From Motiliproteus coralliicola (GTDB lineage Bacteria; Pseudomonadota; Gammaproteobacteria; Pseudomonadales; Balneatricaceae), in NCBI RefSeq assembly GCF_003345655.1, contig NZ_QQOH01000004.1, positions 310,001 through 374,000 of the forward strand: a stretch of 64,000 nucleotides of DNA, given 5' to 3'. The notes beneath the pieces are model-generated. The model was not told where the DNA came from, searched no databases, and was given only the letters and a program-made list of their open reading frames with translations. Below, piece after piece: positions 57,181 to 64,000 of the stretch (positions are counted from its first letter, which is position 1; each line of letters begins with the position of its first letter). Position numbers and translations under genes: made by a program.

Positions 57181-58184
57181 GTATCAAGGTAGGTATCAAC
57201 GGCTTAGGTCGGATGGGGCGACTGATTATTCGCAGCGCCTGGGACTGGCCGGAACTGGAATTTGTGCAGATCAACGACCCGGGCGGGGATGCGGCGACCA
57301 TGGCGCACCTGCTTAACTTTGACTCGGTACACGGTACTTGGCGTCACGAGGCCGGCAGCGACGAACGTGGCCTGCTGATCGAGGGTCAATCGGTGGCGCT
57401 GAACCGCAATCGCGATATTCAATCGACCGACTGGTCCGGCTGCGACCTGGTAATCGAGGCCAGTGGTATGTACCGCAGCAGTGAGTTGCTGCAGGCTTAT
57501 CTGGACCAGGGCGTGAAACGGGTGGTGGTGACCTGTCCGGTGAAAGAACCGAGTGTGCTGAATGTGGTGCTGGGGGTCAACGATCACCTCTACGATCCGG
57601 CCAAATACCCGATCGTCACCGCCGCGTCCTGCACCACCAACTGCCTGGCGCCGATGGTTAAGGTGGTTCACGAGGCCTTGGGGATCCGCCATGGTGCGTT
57701 TACCACCATCCACGATATCACCAACACCCAGAGTATTCTGGATCAGCCCCATAAGGATCTGCGTCGCGCCCGGGCCTGCGGAATGTCGTTGATTCCGACG
57801 ACCACCGGTTCGGCCACCGCGATCATGGAGATCTATCCGGAGCTGAAAGGGCGCCTGGATGGTCACGCGGTTCGGGTCCCGCTGGCGAACGCGTCGATCA
57901 CCGATGCCCAGTTTGAGGTCGACAAGCCGACCACTGCCGAAGAGATCAATGGGCTGTTCAAGCAGGCTGCCGAAGGCGAGCTGGCGGGTATTTTCGGCTA
58001 TGAAGAGCGCCCGCTGGTGTCGATCGACTACCGCAGCGACCCCCGTTCCGGGGTCCTCGATGCCGACTTTACCCGGGTCGTTAACGGCACTCTGGTGAAA
58101 CTGTACGCTTGGTACGATAACGAAATGGGTTATGCCAACCGCTCTGCAGAACTGGCCCGTAAGCTGGCGGAGATGGGTCTGTAA
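57177..58184 (+). CDS. ArsJ-associated glyceraldehyde-3-phosphate dehydrogenase
   Basis: In the arsJ pathway this enzyme uses arsenate instead of phosphate, making 1-arseno-3-phosphoglycerate, which ArsJ exports. The 335 residues include the NAD motif [10 protein letters not shown] (7-16), catalytic Cys152 in ASCTTNC, a [10 protein letters not shown] segment and [13 protein letters not shown] at the end. It diverges from glycolytic Gap in the ITNTQ and [21 protein letters not shown] region, as is usual for arsenic-operon copies. It is located between acr3 and arsJ with a 4-bp overlap and a 2-bp gap. Confidence 0.94.
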   Translation: MSIKVGINGLGRMGRLIIRSAWDWPELEFVQINDPGGDAATMAHLLNFDSVHGTWRHEAGSDERGLLIEGQSVALNRNRDIQSTDWSGCDLVIEASGMYRSSELLQAYLDQGVKRVVVTCPVKEPSVLNVVLGVNDHLYDPAKYPIVTAASCTTNCLAPMVKVVHEALGIRHGAFTTIHDITNTQSILDQPHKDLRRARACGMSLIPTTTGSATAIMEIYPELKGRLDGHAVRVPLANASITDAQFEVDKPTTAEEINGLFKQAAEGELAGIFGYEERPLVSIDYRSDPRSGVLDADFTRVVNGTLVKLYAWYDNEMGYANRSAELARKLAEMGL

Positions 58185-58186
58185 GG

Positions 58187-59473
58187 ATGTCGGACAGCAG
58201 TAACCGCATCGATAGCGCCGAAACTCGGGATACCGAAGCACTGGATAAAAGGCTGTTGCGCCAGTACCTGCTGGTTACCGGAAACTATTGGGGTTTTACC
58301 CTGACCGACGGTGCCCTGCGGATGCTGGTGGTGCTGCATTTCCACCAGCTGGGTTACTCGCCGCTGGCGATTGCGATGCTGTTCCTGTTCTACGAGTTCT
58401 TCGGCGTGGTCACCAACCTGGTCGGCGGCTGGCTGGGTGCTCGGATCGGCCTGAACCGCACCATGAACATCGGTCTGGCGCTGCAGGTGGTGGCACTGCT
58501 GATGCTGGCGGTGCCGTCGGACTGGCTCAGCGTGGCCTATGTGATGGCGGCTCAGGCGCTGTCGGGGATCGCCAAAGATCTGAATAAGATGAGCGCCAAG
58601 AGCAGCATCAAGCTGCTGGCGGGTTCTGGCGAAGGTAGTGGCGGCGACAGCCGCTTGTATCGCTGGGTGGCGTTGCTGACCGGTTCGAAGAACACCCTCA
58701 AAGGGGTCGGCTTCTTCCTCGGGGGGGCGCTGCTGGCCTGGCTTGGGTTCCAGTCGGCGATGTTGGCGATGGCGTCGGTGCTGGCACTGGTGCTGCTCGG
58801 TTCGCTGATTTTGCTCAAGCGGGACCTGGGCAAGGCCAAGAACAAGGCCAAGTTCAGCGATATCTTCTCCAAGAGTCCGGCGGTCAACAATCTGTCGGCC
58901 GCCCGGTTGTTCCTGTTTGGTGCCCGGGACGTCTGGTTTGTGGTGGCGTTGCCGGTGTTTCTGGCGGCGCAGTTGGGTTGGGAACACACCCGGGTCGGGG
59001 CTTTTCTGGCGCTATGGGTGATCGGCTATGGGGTGGTGCAGGCCTTTGCACCACGTTTGACCGGCCGCCGCCGTGGTCATGTTCCAGACGGCCGTGATGC
59101 CTGCGTCTGGGCGCTGGCCTTGGCAGCCTTACCGGCGCTGATTGCGGTTGGTCTGGGGGCCGACTGGTTGGATATTTCGACCCTGCTGGTTGTCGGCTTG
59201 CTGCTGTTCGGTCTGCTGTTTGCGGTCAACTCGTCACTGCACAGTTTTCTGATCGTCAGCTATGCCGATGAGGACGGTGTATCGCTGGATGTCGGCTTCT
59301 ACTACATGGCCAATGCGATGGGGCGCCTGTTGGGCACGGTGCTGTCGGGTTGGCTGTTCCAGGCCTATGGGCTGGAAGTGTGTTTGTGGGTTTCCAGTGG
59401 CTTTGTGCTGCTGGCTGCCGTGATCTCGCTGGCGTTGCCGAAACACCGGCCGTCGGTGGCGGAAATAGGGTAG
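58187..59473 (+). CDS. arsJ: Organoarsenical efflux permease ArsJ
   Basis: MFS exporter of 1-arseno-3-phosphoglycerate, giving arsenate resistance without an arsenate reductase. 428 residues, about 11-12 helices, starting after a 35-residue cytoplasmic tail: LVTGNYWGFTLTDGALRMLVVLHFHQLGY, LFYEFFGVVTNLVGGWLGARIG, and KDLNKMSAKSSIKLL, all typical of ArsJ. The DGxRM helix and the GSKNTLKGVGFFLGG segment are also present. No arsC occurs in this operon, which fits the GAPDH-ArsJ route. Confidence 0.95.
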   Translation: MSDSSNRIDSAETRDTEALDKRLLRQYLLVTGNYWGFTLTDGALRMLVVLHFHQLGYSPLAIAMLFLFYEFFGVVTNLVGGWLGARIGLNRTMNIGLALQVVALLMLAVPSDWLSVAYVMAAQALSGIAKDLNKMSAKSSIKLLAGSGEGSGGDSRLYRWVALLTGSKNTLKGVGFFLGGALLAWLGFQSAMLAMASVLALVLLGSLILLKRDLGKAKNKAKFSDIFSKSPAVNNLSAARLFLFGARDVWFVVALPVFLAAQLGWEHTRVGAFLALWVIGYGVVQAFAPRLTGRRRGHVPDGRDACVWALALAALPALIAVGLGADWLDISTLLVVGLLLFGLLFAVNSSLHSFLIVSYADEDGVSLDVGFYYMANAMGRLLGTVLSGWLFQAYGLEVCLWVSSGFVLLAAVISLALPKHRPSVAEIG

Positions 59474-59537
59474 ACTGTCGCGGTTTTATTGTTAGCCCCT
59501 GGCGACTAAGCCGTCCAGCCAGTTATCGGAGTCCGCT

Positions 59538-60197
59538 ATGCCTTATCTGCCCGCGATCGAGATCGAACCCGCCCAACCCGCGACTGCCGCGGTCATCTGG
59601 TTGCATGGGCTGGGCGCCGATGGCAATGACTTCGCCCCGATCGTGCCGGAGCTGCGGCTGCCCGAATCGCTGGCGGTGCGCTTTATCTTCCCCCACGCAC
59701 CTTCGATCCCGGTCACGATCAACAACGGCTGGGTGATGCCGGCTTGGTACGACATTCTGGAGATGACCCTGGATCGCCGCATCGACGAGACTCAGCTGCG
59801 CGCTTCGGCGGCCGAGATCCGCAAGTTGATCGAGCGTGAGATTGAGCGCGGCATCGATAGCCGCCGGATCCTGCTGGCTGGCTTTTCCCAGGGTGGGGCG
59901 GTTGCCTATGAAACGGCCCTGAGCTTCGACAAGCCCCTGGGAGGGTTGCTGGCGATGTCGACCTACTACGCCACCGCCGACTCGATCGAGCTAAATGAGG
60001 CCAACCGTCAGCTACCGGTGCTGGTGCAGCACGGCACTCTGGACCCGGTGGTGCCGGAGTCGTTGGGGCAGAAAGCCCTGCAGCGATTGCAGGCCGATGA
60101 GTTCGAGGTCAGTTACCAAAGTTATCCGATGGAACATGCGGTCTGCCCGCCGCAGATCGAGGCGATCGCCGACTGGATTCGAACGCGGTTGGATTGA
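59538..60197 (+). CDS. Carboxylesterase/lysophospholipase-like alpha/beta hydrolase
   Basis: 219 residues, matching the carboxylesterase 2 family (EstB of Pseudomonas fluorescens, lysophospholipase-like). The oxyanion segment is IWLHGLGADGNDF, the nucleophile Ser117 is in AGFSQGGAV, and the triad is completed by an Asp in HGTLDPVVP and a His in MEHAVCP. Substrates are small esters; the physiological one is unknown. It starts 64 bp after arsJ on the same strand; a shared transcript is possible but the family has no link to arsenic. Confidence 0.92.
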   Translation: MPYLPAIEIEPAQPATAAVIWLHGLGADGNDFAPIVPELRLPESLAVRFIFPHAPSIPVTINNGWVMPAWYDILEMTLDRRIDETQLRASAAEIRKLIEREIERGIDSRRILLAGFSQGGAVAYETALSFDKPLGGLLAMSTYYATADSIELNEANRQLPVLVQHGTLDPVVPESLGQKALQRLQADEFEVSYQSYPMEHAVCPPQIEAIADWIRTRLD

Positions 60198-60253
60198 ACT
60201 TCGCCTTCGATTCTTAATCTGAGCTGACAGGATCTTACAACTACGATATAGCG

Positions 60254-60613
60254 ATGACACTGAACCGGACAAAACTGATGGCTTTCTCCTTACTGGCGCT
60301 GATGCTGCTGGTCTGGGGTTCCCATCAGTTCAGTCAGACGATCAGGCTTCACTCGCTGACGGTGGTGTCGTCAGCTGACTCAACCGAGATCCATACGGAC
60401 CATCAGCACCAAACGGCTCAAAGTCATGCTAGCTTGGGTATTGAGCATCGCCACCCGCCGGGTACTCCCGACCATACCCATGAGAATGCCTCGGTGCCGC
60501 AACCGGTGATCTCACCCTATCAGCCTGTCCATGCCCGCCCGCTTGTCGTGCAAGCTGGACACCCCATTCCACCTCTGTTTCGATTCGAACGCCCTCCACG
60601 TTTCTTTAGCTAA
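60254..60613 (+). CDS. His-rich membrane-anchored peptide
   Basis: 119 residues. An N-terminal hydrophobic segment (LMAFSLLALMLLVWG, about 8-23) is probably an uncleaved anchor or signal. After it the sequence is rich in His with Thr, Gln and Pro: EIHTDHQHQTAQSH, EHRHPPGTPDHTHENAS. That composition suggests metal binding (Zn, Ni, Cu or Co) in the periplasm. No homologue recognised. It lies 44 bp before the HupE-like gene on the same strand and probably belongs to that module. Confidence 0.6.
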   Translation: MTLNRTKLMAFSLLALMLLVWGSHQFSQTIRLHSLTVVSSADSTEIHTDHQHQTAQSHASLGIEHRHPPGTPDHTHENASVPQPVISPYQPVHARPLVVQAGHPIPPLFRFERPPRFFS

Positions 60614-60656
60614 CTCTCTGTTTCTACAAATTATTTAGCTTAAGAAGGTTTTCTTC

Positions 60657-61388
60657 ATGAAAATTAACGGCTGTTACGGGCCGGCTGCGCTGCTGCGCGC
60701 CAGTCCTATGCGCTCGATGTTGCTGGTGATACTACTGAGCCTGTCTAGCATCGATGTCGCCATAGCCCATGGTGTCACCGAGGGTGACAAGGGCTTTATT
60801 CAGGAGAGCAGTGGCATGATGCTGCTGCCTTTTATCTATCTGGGTGCCAAGCATATGGTGACAGGGTACGACCACCTGTTGTTTCTGCTCGGCGTAATTT
60901 TCTTCCTCTACCGGCTCAAGGATGTCGGTCTCTACGTGACGCTGTTCGCCGTGGGCCATTCGGTCACTCTGCTGTTCGGTGTGCTCCAGGGTATCGATAT
61001 CAGTCCCTACCTGATCGATGCGGTGATCGGTTTCTCGGTGGTCTACAAGGCACTAGACAATCTGGGGGCCTATCGGCGCTGGCTTGGTTATCAGCCCGAT
61101 ACCCGAGCGGCGACGCTGCTGTTCGGGTTGATCCATGGCTTCGGCCTGGCAGCAAAAATCCAGGAGTTTGAGATCGCCGCCGATGGCCTGATCCCTAATC
61201 TGTTGGCTTTTAATGTCGGCGTGGAGATCGGCCAATTGCTGGCGTTGAGCATGATCCTGATCTTGATGGGGTACTGGCGTCGCACCCGCAGTTTCTGGCG
61301 TCATGCCTATGCCGCCAACGTTCTGATGATGTCACTGGGTTTTCTATTGATGGGTTACCAGCTGACCGGATACACACTGAGTTCTTAG
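60657..61388 (+). CDS. HupE/UreJ-family membrane protein
   Basis: 243 residues with an N-terminal signal-like helix (SMLLVILLSLSSIDVAIAHG, about 20-39) and six predicted helices. HupE/UreJ family hallmarks: GAKHMVTGYDHLLFLLGVIFFL, with the conserved H and D of the metal path, AVGHSVTLLFG, and the second-half LIHGFGLAAKIQE, NVGVEIGQLLALSM. Some members take up nickel; this PF13795-like branch is not assigned. Start 60657 follows AGAAGG. Neighbours are a His-rich peptide and a membrane anchor protein. Confidence 0.88.
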   Translation: MKINGCYGPAALLRASPMRSMLLVILLSLSSIDVAIAHGVTEGDKGFIQESSGMMLLPFIYLGAKHMVTGYDHLLFLLGVIFFLYRLKDVGLYVTLFAVGHSVTLLFGVLQGIDISPYLIDAVIGFSVVYKALDNLGAYRRWLGYQPDTRAATLLFGLIHGFGLAAKIQEFEIAADGLIPNLLAFNVGVEIGQLLALSMILILMGYWRRTRSFWRHAYAANVLMMSLGFLLMGYQLTGYTLSS

Positions 61389-61399
61389 AGGAATACACC

Positions 61400-62071
61400 A
61401 TGTTTAATTCAGAATTGCCTTCTCAGGCCCAGCTGCCATCTTCGTTGCAGCTGTTACGTTCTACGTTGCTGGCTATGATCGCGGCCGCCGCTATATTGGT
61501 TACGGTCGTTCTACCGGCGGAATATGGCATCGATCCAACCGGCATCGGTTGGAAGTTGAATTTGACCCAGATGGGAATCATCAAGGTTCAATTAGCCGAA
61601 GAGGCTGCTGCCGACCGCGCCAAGCAAACGATCGATTCTGCCCCTCCTGCTGTACAGGCTCTGGCGGAGTCTCCTGCCGCACCTGTTACGGTGGCTCCTG
61701 CCACACCCGTTGCGGCGGCAATCGAGCCGTTGCCCATTACCGAACTACCGGAAAAAAAGCGAGATAGCCTGCGCTTGATCTTGGGTCCGGGTGAACCTGC
61801 GGAGATAAAGCTGGAGATGAAGCAGGGCGATACGGTGAAGTTTCGATGGAGTGCCAACGGCGGCTCCTTGAATTACAACACCCATGCCGACAGAACCAAA
61901 GGCTCATCACACACCTATGAAAAGGGTCGCTTTCAGCCCGGACAGCAAGGCAGTCTGACGGCGGTGTTTGATGGACAGCACGGCTGGTTCTGGCGTAACC
62001 GTACCGACAAAGCGGTGACTCTGACCCTCGAGGTTGAAGGTGACTTTCTGGCGATGAAGCGGGTCATCTAA
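61400..62071 (+). CDS. Transmembrane anchor protein
   Basis: 223 residues: one membrane helix at about 23-42 (LLAMIAAAAILVTVVLP), a Pro/Ala/Thr linker (PPAVQALAESPAAPVTVAPATPVAAA), and a C-terminal beta-sandwich-like domain from about 120 (SLRLILGPGEPAEIKLEMKQGDTVKFRWSANGGSLNYNTHAD-like, with a YEKGRFQPGQQGSLTAVFDGQHGWFWRN end). Proteins of this kind are annotated simply as transmembrane anchor proteins and often accompany HupE-like and cytochrome b561 genes. Function unknown; 11 bp separate it from the HupE-like gene. Confidence 0.75.
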   Translation: MFNSELPSQAQLPSSLQLLRSTLLAMIAAAAILVTVVLPAEYGIDPTGIGWKLNLTQMGIIKVQLAEEAAADRAKQTIDSAPPAVQALAESPAAPVTVAPATPVAAAIEPLPITELPEKKRDSLRLILGPGEPAEIKLEMKQGDTVKFRWSANGGSLNYNTHADRTKGSSHTYEKGRFQPGQQGSLTAVFDGQHGWFWRNRTDKAVTLTLEVEGDFLAMKRVI

Positions 62072-62221
62072 CCCTAACGGCTGCCTCTTATTCGCGAGGG
62101 GCAGCCGTTCTTTCCATATCAAACAGCATCTAATTTGTTCACTCCTATTTCACCTCTCTCTCCTTAAGCTGCTTGCCATTCGATGAGTAGAACCGGCCTA
62201 AGAGCCTGTCAGGAGAACAAC

Positions 62222-62782
62222 ATGACCGATACCAAAGAGCGGCTTTCCGCTGTCACCGTCAAACTGCACTGGATCATCGCGGTGGCGATGATCTTTCTAA
62301 CCGCACTGGGCATCATCATGGAGGAGTTCGAACTGCATCAGCTGTTCGATCTGCATATCTCGCTGGGGGTGTTGCTGTTGCTGTTGGTCATTCCCCGACT
62401 GGTCTGGCGCTACCGCAACGGTTGGCCTGAGCCCGCTGGCAACTACACTCGATTTGAGCATCTGAGCGGCAAGCTGGTCCATTGGTTGCTGTTGCTGGCA
62501 ACGCTGTTGATGCCGCTGTCGGGTATTCTGATGGCAATCGCGGTAGGTCATGGCCTGCATGTGTTCGGCTTGATGCTGTACCCGGAGTCGCTGGATCCGG
62601 CCAACCCCGGCGAAGTGATCATGCTGTCCGAGCCGCTGCAGCAGTTGGGCGAGGGGATTCATGAACTGGGGGCGGATGTTCTGCCGTTGGCGATCGGATT
62701 GCATATCGTTGGCGCCCTGAAGCATCATTTTGTCGATAAGGACGAAACCTTGCGCCGGATGCTAGGGTTGGCACCGCGTTGA
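62222..62782 (+). CDS. Cytochrome b561 family protein
   Basis: Membrane di-heme b-type cytochrome, 186 residues from the ATG at 62222; AGGAGAACAAC precedes it. Four helices with heme-ligand candidates His16 (VKLHWIIA), His45 (FDLHIS), His86 (KLVHWLLL) and a C-terminal His in LHIVGALKHHF. Members act as quinol-linked superoxide oxidases or electron carriers. It follows the anchor protein by about 150 bp and precedes a two-component system on the same strand. Confidence 0.9.
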   Translation: MTDTKERLSAVTVKLHWIIAVAMIFLTALGIIMEEFELHQLFDLHISLGVLLLLLVIPRLVWRYRNGWPEPAGNYTRFEHLSGKLVHWLLLLATLLMPLSGILMAIAVGHGLHVFGLMLYPESLDPANPGEVIMLSEPLQQLGEGIHELGADVLPLAIGLHIVGALKHHFVDKDETLRRMLGLAPR

Positions 62783-62830
62783 TCGATGACGGTTGCGCTA
62801 CCAACACCGATACCGCAGCGGGGAGGAGCG

Positions 62831-63526
62831 ATGAAGATCCTGATTGTTGAAGACAATGCCTCGCTGGCGGGCAACCTGGTCGATTACTGTGAGCTGTTGG
62901 GCCACCAGGTCGACTATGCCGGGTCCGGCAAGCAGTGTCTGAGCCTGCTGGAGCAGGATCAATTCGATGTGATCGTGCTCGATGTGATCGTGCTCGATGT
63001 GATGCTGCCGGGTATCGATGGCTATGAAACCTGCCGACGCTTGCGGGCCGAACTGCTCTGTCCAACCCCGGTGATCTTTTTGACCGCCAAGGTGGAGCTG
63101 ACCCATAAACTGGAAGGCTTTCGTGCCGGCGGCGACGATTATCTGACCAAACCGTTCGATATCGAGGAGCTGTTCTGTCGGATCGAGGTGTTGGCATTGC
63201 GAGGCAGCCGTCGGGATCTGGGGCAACTGAAGTTTGGCGAGCTGTGCCTGGATACCGAACAGGGCTGCCTGACCCGGCAGGATCAGACCATCCGTTTGAA
63301 TAAGATCCAAACCAAGATCCTTCAGTATTTGATCAGCCAGGCACCGTCGGTGGTTAGCCGTCACCAGCTGGAGAGTGAGATCTGGGGGGAGGAGCTGCCC
63401 GACAGCGATGCGCTCAAGACTCATATCTATCAGCTGCGTCGGATGATCGATAAACCCTTTGATCACCCCTGCCTGGAGACGGTTCACGGTCGAGGCTACC
63501 GGCTCCGAGGCACGGAGGGGCTATGA
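62831..63526 (+). CDS. OmpR/PhoB-type response regulator with duplicated receiver segment
   Basis: 231 residues from the ATG at 62831 (GGAGG just before it). Receiver domain: acidic pair E7/D8 (ILIVEDN), then FDVIVLDVIVLDVMLPG where FDVIVLDVMLPG is expected. A 15-bp unit is tandemly repeated, adding five residues at the phosphoacceptor; Asp51 or Asp56 could serve. The Thr and Lys of the active site are in IFLTAK and YLTKPFD. Winged-helix output domain at about 130-228 (IRLNKIQTKILQYLI, VSRHQLESEIWG, DALKTHIYQLRRMIDKP, VHGRGYRL). The stop overlaps the histidine kinase start by four bases. Confidence 0.9.
   Translation: MKILIVEDNASLAGNLVDYCELLGHQVDYAGSGKQCLSLLEQDQFDVIVLDVIVLDVMLPGIDGYETCRRLRAELLCPTPVIFLTAKVELTHKLEGFRAGGDDYLTKPFDIEELFCRIEVLALRGSRRDLGQLKFGELCLDTEQGCLTRQDQTIRLNKIQTKILQYLISQAPSVVSRHQLESEIWGEELPDSDALKTHIYQLRRMIDKPFDHPCLETVHGRGYRLRGTEGL
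62966..63003 (+). repeat. 15-bp tandem duplication in the receiver
   Basis: The unit GATGTGATCGTGCTC occurs twice in a row (62966-62980, 62981-62995), then GATGTGAT. It keeps the frame. Confidence 0.9.
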
Positions 63527-64000
63527 AACTGCTGAACTATTTCCACCATCGGGTGGCGGTTGTATTCGCGGCTTTCAGCTTGTTTCTCAGCGTCGCCTTT
63601 GGGATGTTTCTTTATGACAGTCTGTACGAGGTCGACGATCAGGTTCGACGGGCGTTGCTGTACAATTTTGAGCAGTCCTTTGTCGACCACTACCGCCAAA
63701 CCGGTCAGTTCCTGTCCGGCGATGGCGCCTTTCAGATCAGGGTGCTGGTCAGCGGTCGTGATCCGATCGAAGCTCCCTATCGCGCCTTGGAACCCGGCTA
63801 CCATGAATATTATCTCGACCAGGAGCATGTCATCAGTGGGGTTCTACCGCCACTTCCGGGGCAGGAGTCAGACGCTATCGAGGGTCCGCGCTATCTGTTG
63901 ATCCACAATGACAGCGATTCCCACGCCATCAATCGGCATCAGGATGAGATTCTGCTGACTATCGAGTTGGCGGTGCTGGGGGTTTCATTACTGGGAATCC
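63523..64000 (+). CDS. Sensor histidine kinase, N-terminal part (continues past window)
   Basis: Open from ATG 63523 to the end of the window, about 159 codons. It begins MKLLNYFHHRVAVVFAAFSL, a first membrane helix (about 10-31). A periplasmic segment of about 110 residues follows (YDSLYEVDDQVRRALLYNFEQ through the DSDSHAINRHQDE region), and TM2 begins with LLTIELAVLGVSLLG at the edge. The kinase core lies beyond the window. It overlaps the response regulator by ATGA, so the pair is coupled. The His/Asp/Glu residues in the sensor segment might bind a metal, but that is a guess. Confidence 0.82.
   Translation, partial: MKLLNYFHHRVAVVFAAFSLFLSVAFGMFLYDSLYEVDDQVRRALLYNFEQSFVDHYRQTGQFLSGDGAFQIRVLVSGRDPIEAPYRALEPGYHEYYLDQEHVISGVLPPLPGQESDAIEGPRYLLIHNDSDSHAINRHQDEILLTIELAVLGVSLLGI

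Noticed and set aside
57204-58241. 345-codon open frame on - strand
   Set aside because: Antisense to the arsenic-operon GAPDH.

Overview
The window reads as chromosomal DNA of a high-G+C gammaproteobacterium, most likely marine and in the Oceanospirillales/Pseudomonadales range. The pointers are a Pseudomonas-type ThiG, a Rsd/AlgQ protein, the gmk-rpoZ-spoT cluster, both EttA- and YheS-type ABC-F proteins, TRAP transport, and the ArsJ arsenic pathway. I did not identify a species. I see no rRNA, tRNA, CRISPR array, prophage or intact insertion sequence. Genes are dense, and several convergent pairs share near-perfect palindromic terminators.

Layout. 1-17.5 kb is core: thiG (cut by the window edge), gshA, a FliL-like secreted protein, rsd plus a WD40 lipoprotein, an FKBP isomerase, a YheS-type ABC-F, an HDOD protein, gamma-glutamyltransferase, ridA, spoT, rpoZ, gmk, a YfcA-type TSUP permease and ettA. 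17.5-21.2 kb holds katG, a diverged remnant of an ettA 3' end with its terminator, and an A+T-richer lipoprotein gene; katG looks inserted at the end of ettA. 21.2-31.1 kb holds a DMT exporter, ada, a SYLF protein, a LysE exporter, a LysR-DoxX-glutathionyl hydroquinone reductase-DODA redox/aromatic module, a chemoreceptor and a diguanylate cyclase.

31.1-40.9 kb is a divergent catabolic island. One arm is a TRAP transporter (dctPQM). The other runs oxidoreductase, aldehyde dehydrogenase, serine acetyltransferase, VOC protein, M20 amidohydrolase and LysR regulator. They share a 460-bp control region with a LysR-type dyad. 41-43.4 kb carries a tandem duplication of a norE-norF-like pair; each copy is preceded by the same hairpin abutting the ribosome binding site. 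43.4-47.8 kb holds a YkgJ protein, a solute-binding protein, a second DMT exporter and an argO/argP divergon.

47.9-53.3 kb encodes a TetR regulator and a three-gene envelope export system (RND/MMPL pump, LolA-like periplasmic carrier, predicted outer-membrane barrel), with three copies of one operator motif. 53.3-55 kb is A+T-rich, with a 14-base poly-C run and an orphan membrane protein. 55.1-60.2 kb has a small potassium channel and an arsenic operon (arsR, ACR3, GAPDH, arsJ) followed by an esterase. 60.2-64 kb is a membrane module: His-rich peptide, HupE-like protein, anchor protein, cytochrome b561, and a two-component system whose response regulator has a 15-bp tandem duplication at the phosphoacceptor site.

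Best candidates for second looks: the katG/ettA junction, the doubled norEF cassettes with their hairpins, the TetR-RND-LolA-like-barrel system, the duplicated receiver site, and the serine acetyltransferase operon with an embedded terminator.
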